Source: Mycolicibacter icosiumassiliensis (GTDB lineage: Bacteria > Actinomycetota > Actinomycetes > Mycobacteriales > Mycobacteriaceae). Taken from it: a stretch of 64,000 bases of DNA. The notes below the pieces were generated by a model that was not told the DNA's origin, searched no databases, and saw only the letters and a list, made by a program, of their open reading frames with translations. Below, piece after piece: positions 46,104-54,541 of this stretch. The DNA lies in NCBI RefSeq assembly GCF_900078685.2, contig NZ_LT546166.1, positions 1,100,858-1,164,857 of the forward strand, in the 5' to 3' direction. Each line of letters begins with the position of its first letter. Positions within the stretch are counted from its first letter, which is position 1. A program made the translations under genes and the position numbers.

Positions 46104-47030
46104 ATGACTGACCTGATCGTGCGCAAACTGCGGTTTGCGTTCGCCGAGTACCCCGTGCCGTTTTTGTGGAATGAAGCGAACCCAGCGTTCTCGTCGATGG
46201 CCAACGCAGTCTCGCTGCTGGCGATCGGCTTCGAGAAGATGATCGGCGGCATGATCGCCGAGGCAATGCCGCTGATCACCGACCCGGTGGTCGCCGAGGA
46301 GGCCGACGCCTTCGTGCGTCAGGAGGGCCAGCACTCGATGGCCCACCGCGGTCATGCGAAGGCGCTGGTCCGGGCCTACCCGGGGCTCAAGGAAACGGTC
46401 GACGCATGCAACGCCATGTTCGACAAGATGGCCGCGGAAAAGTCGCTGGACTACCGGCTGGCTTACACCGCCGACCTCGAGGCGACCTTCACCCCGGTCT
46501 TCAAGCTGATGCTCGACCACGACAACACCCTGTTCGCACCGGGCGACGACCGGGTGGCGTCACTGTTCTTGTGGCACTTCGTCGAGGAAGTCGAGCACCG
46601 CAGCTCGGCGCTGATCATCTACGACCACGTCATCAACGACCCGTGGTATCGGATGCGGATGGCGCCGTCGATCTTCAAACACGTGATGAGCGTGATCAAG
46701 GTGGCGTGCGAAGGCTTCAATCGGCACGTCCCCGTGGCGGACCGCAAGGTTGACGCGCTGTCACTGTTCAGTACCTACCGCGCCAAGCAGGCATGGCGGC
46801 GGCGGGTTCCCTTCGGCTGGCCTGCGGACGAGGGCCCGGTCTCCGATGCCTTCAAACATCTGCCAAAGCGCGAAATGGCCACCGCGGTAGCCGGTATCGT
46901 CCGCAGCCAGTTGCCCAATCACAAACCGGCTCACGAAAAGATCCCGGTCCTGGCCAACGAGTGGTTCGCCCGTTACGACGACGGCTACGACGTGACCAAG
47001 TGGTACACCGCGGAAGAGAAGAGCGCCTGA
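46104..47030 (+). CDS. Ferritin-like metal-dependent hydrolase (PF10118-type)
   Basis: A 308-residue helical protein with ExxH pairs that can bind two metal ions: EEADAFVRQEGQHSMAHRGH, DLEATFTPVF and FLWHFVEEVEHRSSALIIYDHV. The family is listed as predicted metal-dependent hydrolase and looks like a di-iron, ferritin-like fold. Substrate unknown. ATG 46104 has GAGGTAG just upstream, better than 46068. The stop overlaps the next gene's ATG (TGATG), so the two are made together. Confidence 0.82.
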   Translation: MTDLIVRKLRFAFAEYPVPFLWNEANPAFSSMANAVSLLAIGFEKMIGGMIAEAMPLITDPVVAEEADAFVRQEGQHSMAHRGHAKALVRAYPGLKETVDACNAMFDKMAAEKSLDYRLAYTADLEATFTPVFKLMLDHDNTLFAPGDDRVASLFLWHFVEEVEHRSSALIIYDHVINDPWYRMRMAPSIFKHVMSVIKVACEGFNRHVPVADRKVDALSLFSTYRAKQAWRRRVPFGWPADEGPVSDAFKHLPKREMATAVAGIVRSQLPNHKPAHEKIPVLANEWFARYDDGYDVTKWYTAEEKSA

Positions 47031-48127
47031 TGTCCGACTTGTGTGCCCCGACATTCGAGCGCCTGGCCGAGTCGCTGGGCTTCTCCTGCAGCGAGGCCGG
47101 GGGACTACTGGAATTCCGCAACCCCTTGCAGCTGGAGAATTGGACGCTGCCGGTCCTGGAGATCACCGTGATCACCGGGGCCGTGCTGGCACTGATCTAC
47201 GCGATCATCCGGTACCGCCGCGGCGATGCCACCAACTTGGCACTGTGGTTCGGGGCGATCGCCTATCTGCTGATCATCGAGCCGCCGCTGTACTTCCCGG
47301 GCGCGTTCGGCATCGCCGATCACGTCGACACGATGTTCGCGCACAACGTGTTCACCGTCGACTTCCTGTGGGGGCGGCTCCCGCTGTACATCGTCGCGAT
47401 CTATCCGATGATGGCCACCATCTCCTTCGAGATCGTTCGGATCCTGGGCGTGTTCCGCCGCTACGGTGCGATCGTCGGGGCCATCTGCGTGGGGTTTGTC
47501 CACCACGCGTTCTACGAGATCTTCGATCACCTGGGCCCACAGCTGCGCTGGTGGGAATGGTCGGTGGACAACCCGCTGAACCAACCCATGTTCACCTCGG
47601 TGCCGATGGGCAGTGTCGTGGTGTTCGCGGCGCTGTGGCCGGCCTCGCTGGCGCTCTGCGTTCAACTGTTGGTCGGTCGTCAGGTGGATCACGGCCGGAG
47701 ATTCGGCGGGCTGCAGGTGTTGTGGCGCACGATCGTGATCGGCGTCTTGGCCTCGCTCGGCACCGACGGCAAGCTACTCGGGATCGCCTATGCCGTAGAA
47801 CTTCTCATCATCGCCGCGGTGGCCATACCGGTCCTGATCATCCAATGGCGGCGTCTGCGGCTCAATCTTTTTGCCGCCGGCCGCTACGACAACCCGCTGA
47901 TGGTCCGCTACGCCGCGGGGTATCTGTCGGTCATGACCGTGCTGTGGCTGACGGCCTTGCCGGCCTACCTGGACGCGTCCGGTGGGCTGACCGCCAACGG
48001 TGACCCGGTGGGATGCCTGTGGTACGTGGTGCTGTGTTTCGTGGTGGCTTACTTAAGTGTGGTGGCCGCGGCAACGGTCCCACCGATCCTCCCGGCACAA
48101 CGGCGGCCCGCCGTGGACGTTGGTTGA
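47030..48127 (+). CDS. Polytopic membrane protein, partner of the di-metal protein
   Basis: A 365-residue protein with an N-terminal cytoplasmic part containing two cysteines (FSCSEAGG, ..APTF) and about eight to nine transmembrane helices. His/Glu-rich loops (GFVHHAFYEIFDHLGPQLRWWEW, ADHVDTMFAHNVF) could bind metal or cofactor. TGATG coupling to the preceding gene suggests a membrane partner, perhaps electron transfer or substrate presentation. No named family is recognised. Confidence 0.75.
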   Translation: MSDLCAPTFERLAESLGFSCSEAGGLLEFRNPLQLENWTLPVLEITVITGAVLALIYAIIRYRRGDATNLALWFGAIAYLLIIEPPLYFPGAFGIADHVDTMFAHNVFTVDFLWGRLPLYIVAIYPMMATISFEIVRILGVFRRYGAIVGAICVGFVHHAFYEIFDHLGPQLRWWEWSVDNPLNQPMFTSVPMGSVVVFAALWPASLALCVQLLVGRQVDHGRRFGGLQVLWRTIVIGVLASLGTDGKLLGIAYAVELLIIAAVAIPVLIIQWRRLRLNLFAAGRYDNPLMVRYAAGYLSVMTVLWLTALPAYLDASGGLTANGDPVGCLWYVVLCFVVAYLSVVAAATVPPILPAQRRPAVDVG

Positions 48128-48148
48128 CGCGCTTGGCAGACTGTTGCC

Positions 48149-48646
48149 ATGGCGCAGATCACGTTAAAGGGAAACCAGATCAACACCGTAGGCGAGTTGC
48201 CGGCTGTCGGTTCGGCAGCACCGGCGTTCAGCTTGACCGGAACCGACCTGAGTGTGGTGGACAGCGGGCAGTTCGCCGGTAAACCGGTCCTGCTGAACAT
48301 CTTCCCGTCGGTCGACACCCCCGTCTGTGCGACCAGCGTGCGGACCTTCAACGAGCGGGCGGCCGCCGGTGGGGCGGTGCTGTGCGTCTCCAACGACCTG
48401 CCGTTCGCCCAGAAGCGGTTCTGCGGTGCCGAAGGCATCGAGAACGTCACCAGTGCCTCGGCTTTCCGGGACAGCTTCGGTGCCGACTACGGGATCACCA
48501 TCGCCGATGGTCCGCTGGCCGGGCTGCTGGGCCGGGCGATCGTGGTGATCGGCGCGGACGGCAACGTCGCCTACACCGAGCTGGTGCCGGAGATCGGCCA
48601 GGAGCCGAACTACGACGCGGCCCTGGCGGCGCTGACCGGGGCCTAG
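48149..48646 (+). CDS. tpx: Thiol peroxidase (atypical 2-Cys peroxiredoxin)
   Basis: A 165-residue peroxiredoxin: FPSVDTPVCATSVRTFNERAA with peroxidatic Cys60, a resolving Cys92 in KRFCGAEG, and a third Cys79 in AVLCVSNDLPFAQ. It reduces hydroperoxides with thioredoxin. It corresponds to M. tuberculosis Rv1932 in length (165) and cysteine pattern. ATG 48149. A possible terminator overlaps its stop. Confidence 0.96.
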   Translation: MAQITLKGNQINTVGELPAVGSAAPAFSLTGTDLSVVDSGQFAGKPVLLNIFPSVDTPVCATSVRTFNERAAAGGAVLCVSNDLPFAQKRFCGAEGIENVTSASAFRDSFGADYGITIADGPLAGLLGRAIVVIGADGNVAYTELVPEIGQEPNYDAALAALTGA

Positions 48647-48657
48647 GCCCCGCCAGG
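48622..48657. terminator. Possible bidirectional terminator at the tpx/echA junction
   Basis: CCTGGCGG (48622-48629) pairs with CCGCCAGG (48650-48657), and a nested palindrome CGGGGCCTAGGCCCCG (48637-48652) spans the tpx stop. Either can form a stable hairpin between the convergent genes. Confidence 0.4.
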
Positions 48658-48661
48658 GAGG

Positions 48662-49444
48662 TCAGCGGCCCCGCCACTGCGGTGGCCGCTGCTCCCGCCA
48701 GGCTTGTAGTCCCTCGGCCACGTCCTCGGTCGCCGCGGCGACCTTGCGCATCGTTTCGCCGAACCGGACGGCATCGATCCAACCCATGTCGGCGCTGCGC
48801 CACGCCACTTCTTTGGTGGCCCGCTGGGCCAGGGGAGCGGCCTCGGCGAGGGTGCGTGCCCAAGCCTGGGCCGTGTCCTGCAGGGCGTCGGGCTCGACGA
48901 GTTTCCACACCAGGCCGATGTCCTTGGCGCGTTGCGCGCTCATCGGCTCGCCGGTCAACAGCAGCTCCATCGCGTTGGCCCAGCCCACCCGCTGCGGCAG
49001 CCGGATCGCGCCGACGATGGTGGGCACCCCGAGGGTTACCTCCGGAAAGCGGAACGTCGCATCGGTGCTGGCGATGATGAAGTCGCAGAACAACAATCCG
49101 GTGAGGCCGTAGCCCACGCACGGGCCGTGTACCGCGGCAATAGTCGGCTTGAAAAGCTCCATGCCGCTCTCGAACGAGTTGATCGTGGGCTTCTCCCAGA
49201 ACGTGCCGGGAAACGTGCCGACCGCCCCCTCCGAGTCCTTGAGGTCGGCACCGGCGCAGAACACGTCGCCTTCGGCCGTGAGAATCCCGACCCAGGCGTC
49301 CTCCTCGGCGCGGAACCGGTCCCAAGCGGCGTTGAGGTCCTGGCGCATCGCCCCATTGATGGCGTTGCGGGCCTCGGGCCGGTTCAGCGTGATGGTCGCG
49401 ACGTGGTCGTGGCACGCATAGGTGACCAGGTTCATGGCGCTCAT
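48662..49444 (-). CDS. Enoyl-CoA hydratase/isomerase family protein (EchA-like)
   Basis: A 260-residue crotonase: VATITLNRPEARNAINGAM, GDVFCAGADLKDSEG (oxyanion hole), VHGPCVGYGLTGLLFCDFIIASTDATFRFPEVTLGVP (second oxyanion Gly and a Glu at the catalytic position). It hydrates or isomerises enoyl-CoA in lipid or steroid catabolism. M. tuberculosis has echA13 (Rv1935c) a few genes after tpx, so orthology is plausible. The start is ATG 49444 or 49435. Confidence 0.92.
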   Translation of the reverse strand: MSAMNLVTYACHDHVATITLNRPEARNAINGAMRQDLNAAWDRFRAEEDAWVGILTAEGDVFCAGADLKDSEGAVGTFPGTFWEKPTINSFESGMELFKPTIAAVHGPCVGYGLTGLLFCDFIIASTDATFRFPEVTLGVPTIVGAIRLPQRVGWANAMELLLTGEPMSAQRAKDIGLVWKLVEPDALQDTAQAWARTLAEAAPLAQRATKEVAWRSADMGWIDAVRFGETMRKVAAATEDVAEGLQAWREQRPPQWRGR

Positions 49445-49467
49445 TTCTGCACCGTACCGTCGGAATC

Positions 49468-49842
49468 ATGCGGTGGATCGTGGACGCCATGAACGTGATC
49501 GGTGCGCGTCCGGACGGCTGGTGGAAGGACCGCCACGCCGCGATGGTCCGGCTGACCCGACAGCTCGAAGCCTGGGCAGCGGCGCATGACGGGCACGTCA
49601 CCGTGGTCTTCGAAAAGCCGCCGTCGCCGCCCATCGAATCCGAGGTCGTCACGATCGCGGCGGCGCCGCGGCCCGGCACCAACTCCGCCGACGACGAGAT
49701 CGTGCGCCTGGTTAGGGCCGACGACCAACCGCGGGGCATCACCGTGGTGACCTCTGATCTTGCCCTGTTGGAGCGGGTCAGCTCCGCGGGCGCAGCCACC
49801 TACCCGGCGGCACGGTTCCGCAGGCTCATCGAGGAGGGGTGA
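49468..49842 (+). CDS. NYN-domain (YacP-like) RNase/PIN-fold protein
   Basis: A 124-residue PIN-like nuclease: MRWIVDAMNVIGARPDGWWKDR (Asp and Asn of the active site), VTVVFE, and a C-terminal NSADDEIVRLV plus ITVVTSDLALLERV supplying further acidic residues. NYN proteins process RNA. It overlaps the AraC gene by TGATG. Confidence 0.85.
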   Translation: MRWIVDAMNVIGARPDGWWKDRHAAMVRLTRQLEAWAAAHDGHVTVVFEKPPSPPIESEVVTIAAAPRPGTNSADDEIVRLVRADDQPRGITVVTSDLALLERVSSAGAATYPAARFRRLIEEG

Positions 49843-50681
49843 TGGAGCCGCAACTGTTTCGGCCCCGCCCGCCGTTGTCGGAACGCATCGCTTACTTCGG
49901 GTACTGGGACCGTCGCGCGGGAGGGCCACACCGCAGTAGAGCCCTGCCGCGCGGAGCGGCGACCATCGTCATCGATATCGGCGACCGGCCGGAAGTGGAT
50001 TTCTTCGGCGCCGATGCGCACACCCGGCTGACGGTGCCACCCGCGTTCTTCATCGGTGCCGGCACCGCGTCCTACCTAACGCAGATCGATACGGCGCAGA
50101 CCGTCATCACGGTCCACTTTCGCCCGGGCGGGGCATGGGCGTTCCTGGGCATCGCGCAGGGGGAGTTGACGGATGCCTGCGTCGGTTTGGGCGAGTTATG
50201 GGGGCGTGCGGCGGTGACGCTGCGCCAGCGACTGGCGGAGGGCTCGTCGGCTGCCGCCCGGGTAAGGCTGCTTGAAGAATTCCTGCTGAACCGCTTGCAG
50301 CCCAAGCAATTCACGCCACACCCCGACGTGACCACGGTGCTGGAGGGCGCCGAACGCAATCCGTCGATGCGCGTCGCTGATGCGGTTGCGCTCACCGGCT
50401 CATCGCCGCGACGGCTGATCAACATGTTTCGCGGGCAGGTCGGTCTAACGCCCAAGGCGTATTTGCGGGTCCGGCGACTGCAGGCCGCCCTCACGCGCCT
50501 CGACGAAGGAACGTCGGGAGGTGCCGCCATTGCCGCTGAGCTTGGGTACTTCGATCAAGCACACTTCGTGCGGGAGTTTCGATCCTTCACCGAGATCACC
50601 CCCACCCAGTACCTGCGGCGCCGTTCGTGGTTGGCGGGGCACGTTGATCTCATCGAGGATTCGTCGATGCCGCTGAGGTGA
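49842..50681 (+). CDS. AraC-family transcriptional regulator
   Basis: A 279-residue protein. The N-terminal cupin-like part reads RGAATIVIDIGDRPEVDFFG and FFIGAGTASYLTQ. The C-terminal double helix-turn-helix is RVADAVALTGSSPRRLINMFRGQVGLTPKAYLRVRRLQAAL and AAIAAELGYFDQAHFVREFRSFTEITPTQYLRRR. It probably activates genes nearby in response to a small ligand. ATG 49842 has GAGGAGGGG upstream and overlaps the NYN stop. GTGA overlap continues to the methyltransferase gene. Confidence 0.92.
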   Translation: MEPQLFRPRPPLSERIAYFGYWDRRAGGPHRSRALPRGAATIVIDIGDRPEVDFFGADAHTRLTVPPAFFIGAGTASYLTQIDTAQTVITVHFRPGGAWAFLGIAQGELTDACVGLGELWGRAAVTLRQRLAEGSSAAARVRLLEEFLLNRLQPKQFTPHPDVTTVLEGAERNPSMRVADAVALTGSSPRRLINMFRGQVGLTPKAYLRVRRLQAALTRLDEGTSGGAAIAAELGYFDQAHFVREFRSFTEITPTQYLRRRSWLAGHVDLIEDSSMPLR

Positions 50682-51550
50682 GCGGATGGCAAAAATATCC
50701 AAGCCAACCACCGACGGCATCGCCGATGATGGGCGTCATGTACCGCACCCGAGAAGCCGTGGCCAGCACCGGAATCCTCGTCGCCGCGATCCGCGCCAAG
50801 GAATCCGCCCGCGAGGACGCCCTGTTCTGCGATCCGTTCGCGGACAAGCTGGCGGGGGAGGACGGCCGACGGATGCTGGCCGCGGCTATCGCGCACTCCG
50901 GTGAGCAGTCGACCTGGCAGATCGTCGTCCGTACCCGATTCTGGGATGAGGCCCTGCTGCGGGCCGAACTCACCCAGGTGGTCATTCTGGCGGCCGGCAT
51001 GGACGCCCGCGCATATCGGCTGCCCTGGCCGGAACGCACCACCGTCTACGAAATCGATCAACCCGCGGTCATCGCAGCCAAGGCCGAGCTGCTCGCCGAC
51101 GATGCACCGCGATGCCAGCTGGTACCGCTCGGGATCGATCTCGCCGAGGACTGGCCGGCCGCCTTGGAGGCCGTGGGTTTTGACGCGAACGTTCCCAGCG
51201 TCTGGCTCATCGAAGGGCTGCTGCAGTACCTCGATGAGCCCGCGGTACGCGCCCTGTTCGCCCGTGTCGATGCGTTGTCGGCGCCCGGTTCGGTGCTGCT
51301 GTACGACGTGGTCGGCAAGACGCTGCTGGAAGCGCCGTCGATGGCGCCGTTGCTGCAGTCCATGGCGCAGCAGGGCTCACCGTGGCTGTTCGGCACGGAC
51401 GAACCCGGAGAGCTCGCTGAACGCCTCGGTTGGTCGGCTGTGGTGACTGATGTGGCCGAGCCGGGAAACCGGTGGAACCGCTGGTTCGCACCAGTGGCCG
51501 CGGCTGGACCGGACGTGCCGCGTGGCTACTTCGTCGAAGCGCGGCGTTAG
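50678..51550 (+). CDS. SAM-dependent methyltransferase (PF04072 mycobacterial family)
   Basis: About 290 residues. EAVASTGILVAAIRAKESAREDALFCDPFADKLAG, VVILAAGMDARAYRLPWPERTTVYEIDQPAVIAAKAELL and SVWLIEGLLQYLDEPAVRALF are hallmarks of the leucine-carboxyl-methyltransferase-like family expanded in mycobacteria (Rv1896c is one). Substrate unknown. GTG 50678 overlaps the AraC stop; ATG 50726 is an alternative start that better fits the family N-terminus. The stop overlaps the convergent flavoprotein by 4 bp. Confidence 0.88.
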   Translation: MSGWQKYPSQPPTASPMMGVMYRTREAVASTGILVAAIRAKESAREDALFCDPFADKLAGEDGRRMLAAAIAHSGEQSTWQIVVRTRFWDEALLRAELTQVVILAAGMDARAYRLPWPERTTVYEIDQPAVIAAKAELLADDAPRCQLVPLGIDLAEDWPAALEAVGFDANVPSVWLIEGLLQYLDEPAVRALFARVDALSAPGSVLLYDVVGKTLLEAPSMAPLLQSMAQQGSPWLFGTDEPGELAERLGWSAVVTDVAEPGNRWNRWFAPVAAAGPDVPRGYFVEARR

Positions 51551-53133
51551 ACGGCCGCGCTGGCACCCGCGCGGCGTCCGGCGAACACGCAGTCGGCGAT
51601 CGACAACCCGCTGACGTAAGACTGCGAGGCAATACCGATGGCGGTGCGCCCGGCGCTGTAGAGCCCCGGAATCGGATTACCGTCCACGTCGACCACCGCG
51701 CCGGTGTCCTCGCAGACCCGGACCCCACCCAGGGTCAGCATCGGGGTGGGGCGTAAGACGTTGGGCTGCACCGAGATATCCATCAGAGTGAAAGGCCCCT
51801 GATCGATTCGCCGGCAGAAGTCGGCGGGCTTACCGGCCGGGTCGACGGTCCCGGAATCGATGGCGTCGTTGTGCGCGGTGACGGTAGCTTCTAGGCCTTC
51901 GGCATCGATGCCGGCGGCCCGCGCCGCCTCGGCCAGCGTGGCACCGCGCACCGCACCGCCGAAGATCAGCGCGGCGCCCTGGGCGCGCTGGAACCACAGC
52001 GTCTGGGTGAGCAGTTGGCGCCGGGCCTCTGACATGAGGCGCGCGTCGGCCAGGATCCAGCCCCGGCTGCCGTGGTTCTTCACCATGGCCTGTCCGACCG
52101 CGGCGCCGTAGCGGGACTCGTCGATCACCCGTCGGCCGTCGGCGTCGACGATGATCGCGGAGATGAATGCGCTTGGGGGCGTGATGAACTTCCACACCGA
52201 GACGTTGTCCATGCGATCGGGTACCGCGCCGACGCTCTGGGCCAGCGCGATGCCGCTGCCGTCGTCGCCGCTGGTGCCCAGGGGCAGACCGCCGTTGAAT
52301 TCCGGTGCGTAGCGCTTGCGCCACTGCGTGTTGGCGATGAAACCGCCGGCGCTGATGATCACCCCGCGCCGCGCGATGATTTCGATCGTCTGGCCGTAGC
52401 GCTGTTGCAGCTTCGCCAATCGCCGGTCCATCGCGGCGCGCAGCGGCGGGTAGTAAACACCGGGTTTCGATGAGAGCGCGGCCAGGCGGGCGTAGCGGCG
52501 CTGGATACGCCGCGGCGCTTGGCCCATGGTCGTGGCCCGCACCCCGGTCACCCGGCCCGACGGGTCCTGCAGCAGTTCGGTGACGGTGGTGTGCGGGCGG
52601 AAGTCCACGCCGAGTTTGCGGGCCGATTCGGCCAGCGGTGCATAGATCTGCTTGCCGGACGTGCCCTTGCCGTAGGCGCGGTGGCCGCGCTGCACCGGCG
52701 GGGTGTGGGCGCGGAACGCTCCGGCGTTCTCACTGCCCGAGTGGTACAGGTAGTAGCGGTTGTTGGGAAAGGACGTCTTGTAGGGGCACAGGCCGGAGTT
52801 GAATGGCACCCCACGGGCCTGCAGCCAGTCGATCATTTCCGGGCTGCCGTCGACGAACCGCTGCAGTGTTTCGGGCCGGACCGCGTCGCCGACCTCCAGG
52901 CGCAAGTAGTCCAGCATCTGCTCGGCGGTGTCGTGCACGCCGGCGTCCTTTTGAACCGAGGTGCCGCCGCCGGCGTAGATGATCCCCCCGGAGATGGCGG
53001 TGGCACCGCCGCCGTTGGCCCGGTCCACCGCGATGACCTCGGCGCCCAGTTCGCGGGCGGTGATCGCCGCAGAGGTACCGGCCGCGCCGTACCCGACGAT
53101 GACGACGTCGGTCGTCAGGCTGGTGGTGGTCAT
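51547..53133 (-). CDS. FAD-binding oxidoreductase, 3-ketosteroid dehydrogenase-like (KstD/flavocytochrome c superfamily)
   Basis: A 528-residue flavoenzyme: the FAD motif VVIVGYGAAGTSAAITARELGAEVIAVDRANGGGATAISGG, an interior RRGVIISAGGFIANTQW, LTLGGVRVCEDTGAVVDVDGNPIPGLYSAGRTAIGIASQSYVSGLSIADCVFAGRRAG at the C-terminus. The family includes 3-ketosteroid-delta1-dehydrogenases and fumarate reductases. A KstR-like half-perfect operator lies 106 bp upstream, which favours a steroid-linked role, but the substrate is unproven. Confidence 0.9.
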   Translation of the reverse strand: MTTTSLTTDVVIVGYGAAGTSAAITARELGAEVIAVDRANGGGATAISGGIIYAGGGTSVQKDAGVHDTAEQMLDYLRLEVGDAVRPETLQRFVDGSPEMIDWLQARGVPFNSGLCPYKTSFPNNRYYLYHSGSENAGAFRAHTPPVQRGHRAYGKGTSGKQIYAPLAESARKLGVDFRPHTTVTELLQDPSGRVTGVRATTMGQAPRRIQRRYARLAALSSKPGVYYPPLRAAMDRRLAKLQQRYGQTIEIIARRGVIISAGGFIANTQWRKRYAPEFNGGLPLGTSGDDGSGIALAQSVGAVPDRMDNVSVWKFITPPSAFISAIIVDADGRRVIDESRYGAAVGQAMVKNHGSRGWILADARLMSEARRQLLTQTLWFQRAQGAALIFGGAVRGATLAEAARAAGIDAEGLEATVTAHNDAIDSGTVDPAGKPADFCRRIDQGPFTLMDISVQPNVLRPTPMLTLGGVRVCEDTGAVVDVDGNPIPGLYSAGRTAIGIASQSYVSGLSIADCVFAGRRAGASAAV

Positions 53134-53238
53134 GCGTTCTCCCTTGACGACGTGAGCTGAACGGCCCTCAAATGTAACAGCCGATAGTTCGGTGCTTGTA
53201 GAGGTGACCAGTGATGATGTGCCAGCGATGGCATAAAG

Positions 53239-53252
53239 CGAAACATGTTCTA
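53239..53252. promoter_or_regulatory. KstR-like operator between the KstD-like and lytic transglycosylase genes
   Basis: CGAAACATGTTCTA matches seven of the eight fixed positions of TnnAACnnGTTnnA. It lies in a divergent intergenic region, 106 bp upstream of the flavoprotein ATG and 62 bp upstream of the transglycosylase ATG. Confidence 0.6.
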
Positions 53253-53313
53253 GCGGACCGGGGACGCTCCGAACCGGCCGCCCTGCGCGGTTCGCGACGG
53301 CGCACAGGCGAAG

Positions 53314-54159
53314 ATGAACGGCATGGCTGCTCGGTTACTGCGCATTGTCGCCACCCTGATCTTCGCCCTGGCCGCCGCGGTGACGCCCGCCGGTGCTGCA
53401 CCGGGCGTGGATCCCGCGGCGCTGGCTGCCGACCTGGTCGCGGCCGATCAGGCGTTGCGCAATACATCGTCGCCCGACCAGGTGCTGGCCGCCGCGGCCC
53501 GCCGCCAACAGGTCGCCTACCGCACCCTCGGCGCGCACCCCGAGTGGGATGCGATCGCCCGCCCGCAGATCCCGGCGGCGCTGCTCGCGGTCTACGACCG
53601 CAACATCGACGCCCGCCGGCAACTCATGGCGCTCACCGACCCCAAGGACACCATGCCGCCCTGGCGGGTGGTGCCGCCGGTACCGGCCAACGAGCTGATG
53701 GCCAGCTACCGGGCGGCCGAGGCCGCGTCCGGAGTGCCGTGGAACTACCTGGCGGCGATCAACTTCGTCGAGACCGGCTTCGGCCGCATCAATGGCGTCA
53801 GCGACGACGCCGCTCAGGGGCCCATGCAGTTCCTGCCGTCGACGTTCGCGGCCTACGGCAACGGCGGAGACATCCATTCGCCACGCGATGCCATCATGGC
53901 GGCCGGTCGGCTGTTGGCCGCCAACGGTTTTGCCACCAATCGCGACAAGGCGATCTGGGGATACAACCATTCCGACTACTACGTGCGGGCGGTCAATGAC
54001 TACGCCGCGGTCATGGGCGGCGACCCGGCCGGGTTCTCCAGCTACTACCGCTGGGACACCTATTACCGGACCACCGCCGGCGATCTGCTGTTGCCGATCG
54101 GCTATGTCTCGTCGTCGCGGATCCCGGTGGGGGAATATCTGGCCACGCACCCGCAGTGA
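53314..54159 (+). CDS. Exported lytic transglycosylase (SLT-like)
   Basis: A 281-residue protein with a signal peptide (LLRIVATLIFALAAAVTPAGA, cleaved before APGVD). The catalytic lysozyme-like domain has WNYLAAINFVETGFGRINGVSDDAAQGPMQFLPSTFAAYG, with the catalytic Glu in FVETGFG and GPMQFLPSTF as SLT motif III, and later NGFATNRDKAIWGYNHSDYYVRAV. It cleaves peptidoglycan glycan strands, creating anhydro ends. ATG 53314 or 53323. Confidence 0.92.
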   Translation: MNGMAARLLRIVATLIFALAAAVTPAGAAPGVDPAALAADLVAADQALRNTSSPDQVLAAAARRQQVAYRTLGAHPEWDAIARPQIPAALLAVYDRNIDARRQLMALTDPKDTMPPWRVVPPVPANELMASYRAAEAASGVPWNYLAAINFVETGFGRINGVSDDAAQGPMQFLPSTFAAYGNGGDIHSPRDAIMAAGRLLAANGFATNRDKAIWGYNHSDYYVRAVNDYAAVMGGDPAGFSSYYRWDTYYRTTAGDLLLPIGYVSSSRIPVGEYLATHPQ

Positions 54160-54163
54160 CCCC

Positions 54164-54529
54164 TCAGCGCTGTTGGGCCCGCCACTTGTCCAGCACCCGT
54201 CGATCCCGCTTGGTCGGCCGTCCGGCGCCGCGGTCACGAGCGGCGATCGCCGTGGCGGATGCCGTTGGGGGCGGCGGGGTTCGATCCAGGTAGCAGGTCA
54301 CCGCGTCAGCCGCACCGACCCGCTTCTGAATCACCCGCAGCACCTCGACGATTCGGGTGCGATCACCCACCAGAGCACTGACCGTGTCACCGGGTGAAAC
54401 CGTTGTCGCCGGCTTGGCCGGGCGGTTGTTGACCCGCACATGTCCACCGCGACATGCGGCGGCGGCGTCCGGCCGGGTTTTGGTGATCCGCACCGCCCAC
54501 AACCACCGATCCACCCGGCTCGATTCCAT
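54164..54529 (-). CDS. S4-domain RNA-binding protein (Hsp15-like)
   Basis: A 121-residue protein beginning MESSRVDRWLWAVRITKTRPDAAAACRGGHVRVNNRPAKPATTVSPGDTV, the S4 RNA-binding fold, with a basic C-terminal end. Homologues such as E. coli Hsp15 bind stalled 50S ribosomal subunits carrying nascent chains. It lies downstream of an FKBP lipoprotein gene, 12 bp away on the same strand. Confidence 0.9.
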   Translation of the reverse strand: MESSRVDRWLWAVRITKTRPDAAAACRGGHVRVNNRPAKPATTVSPGDTVSALVGDRTRIVEVLRVIQKRVGAADAVTCYLDRTPPPPTASATAIAARDRGAGRPTKRDRRVLDKWRAQQR

Positions 54530-54541
54530 GGCGGCCCGGGC

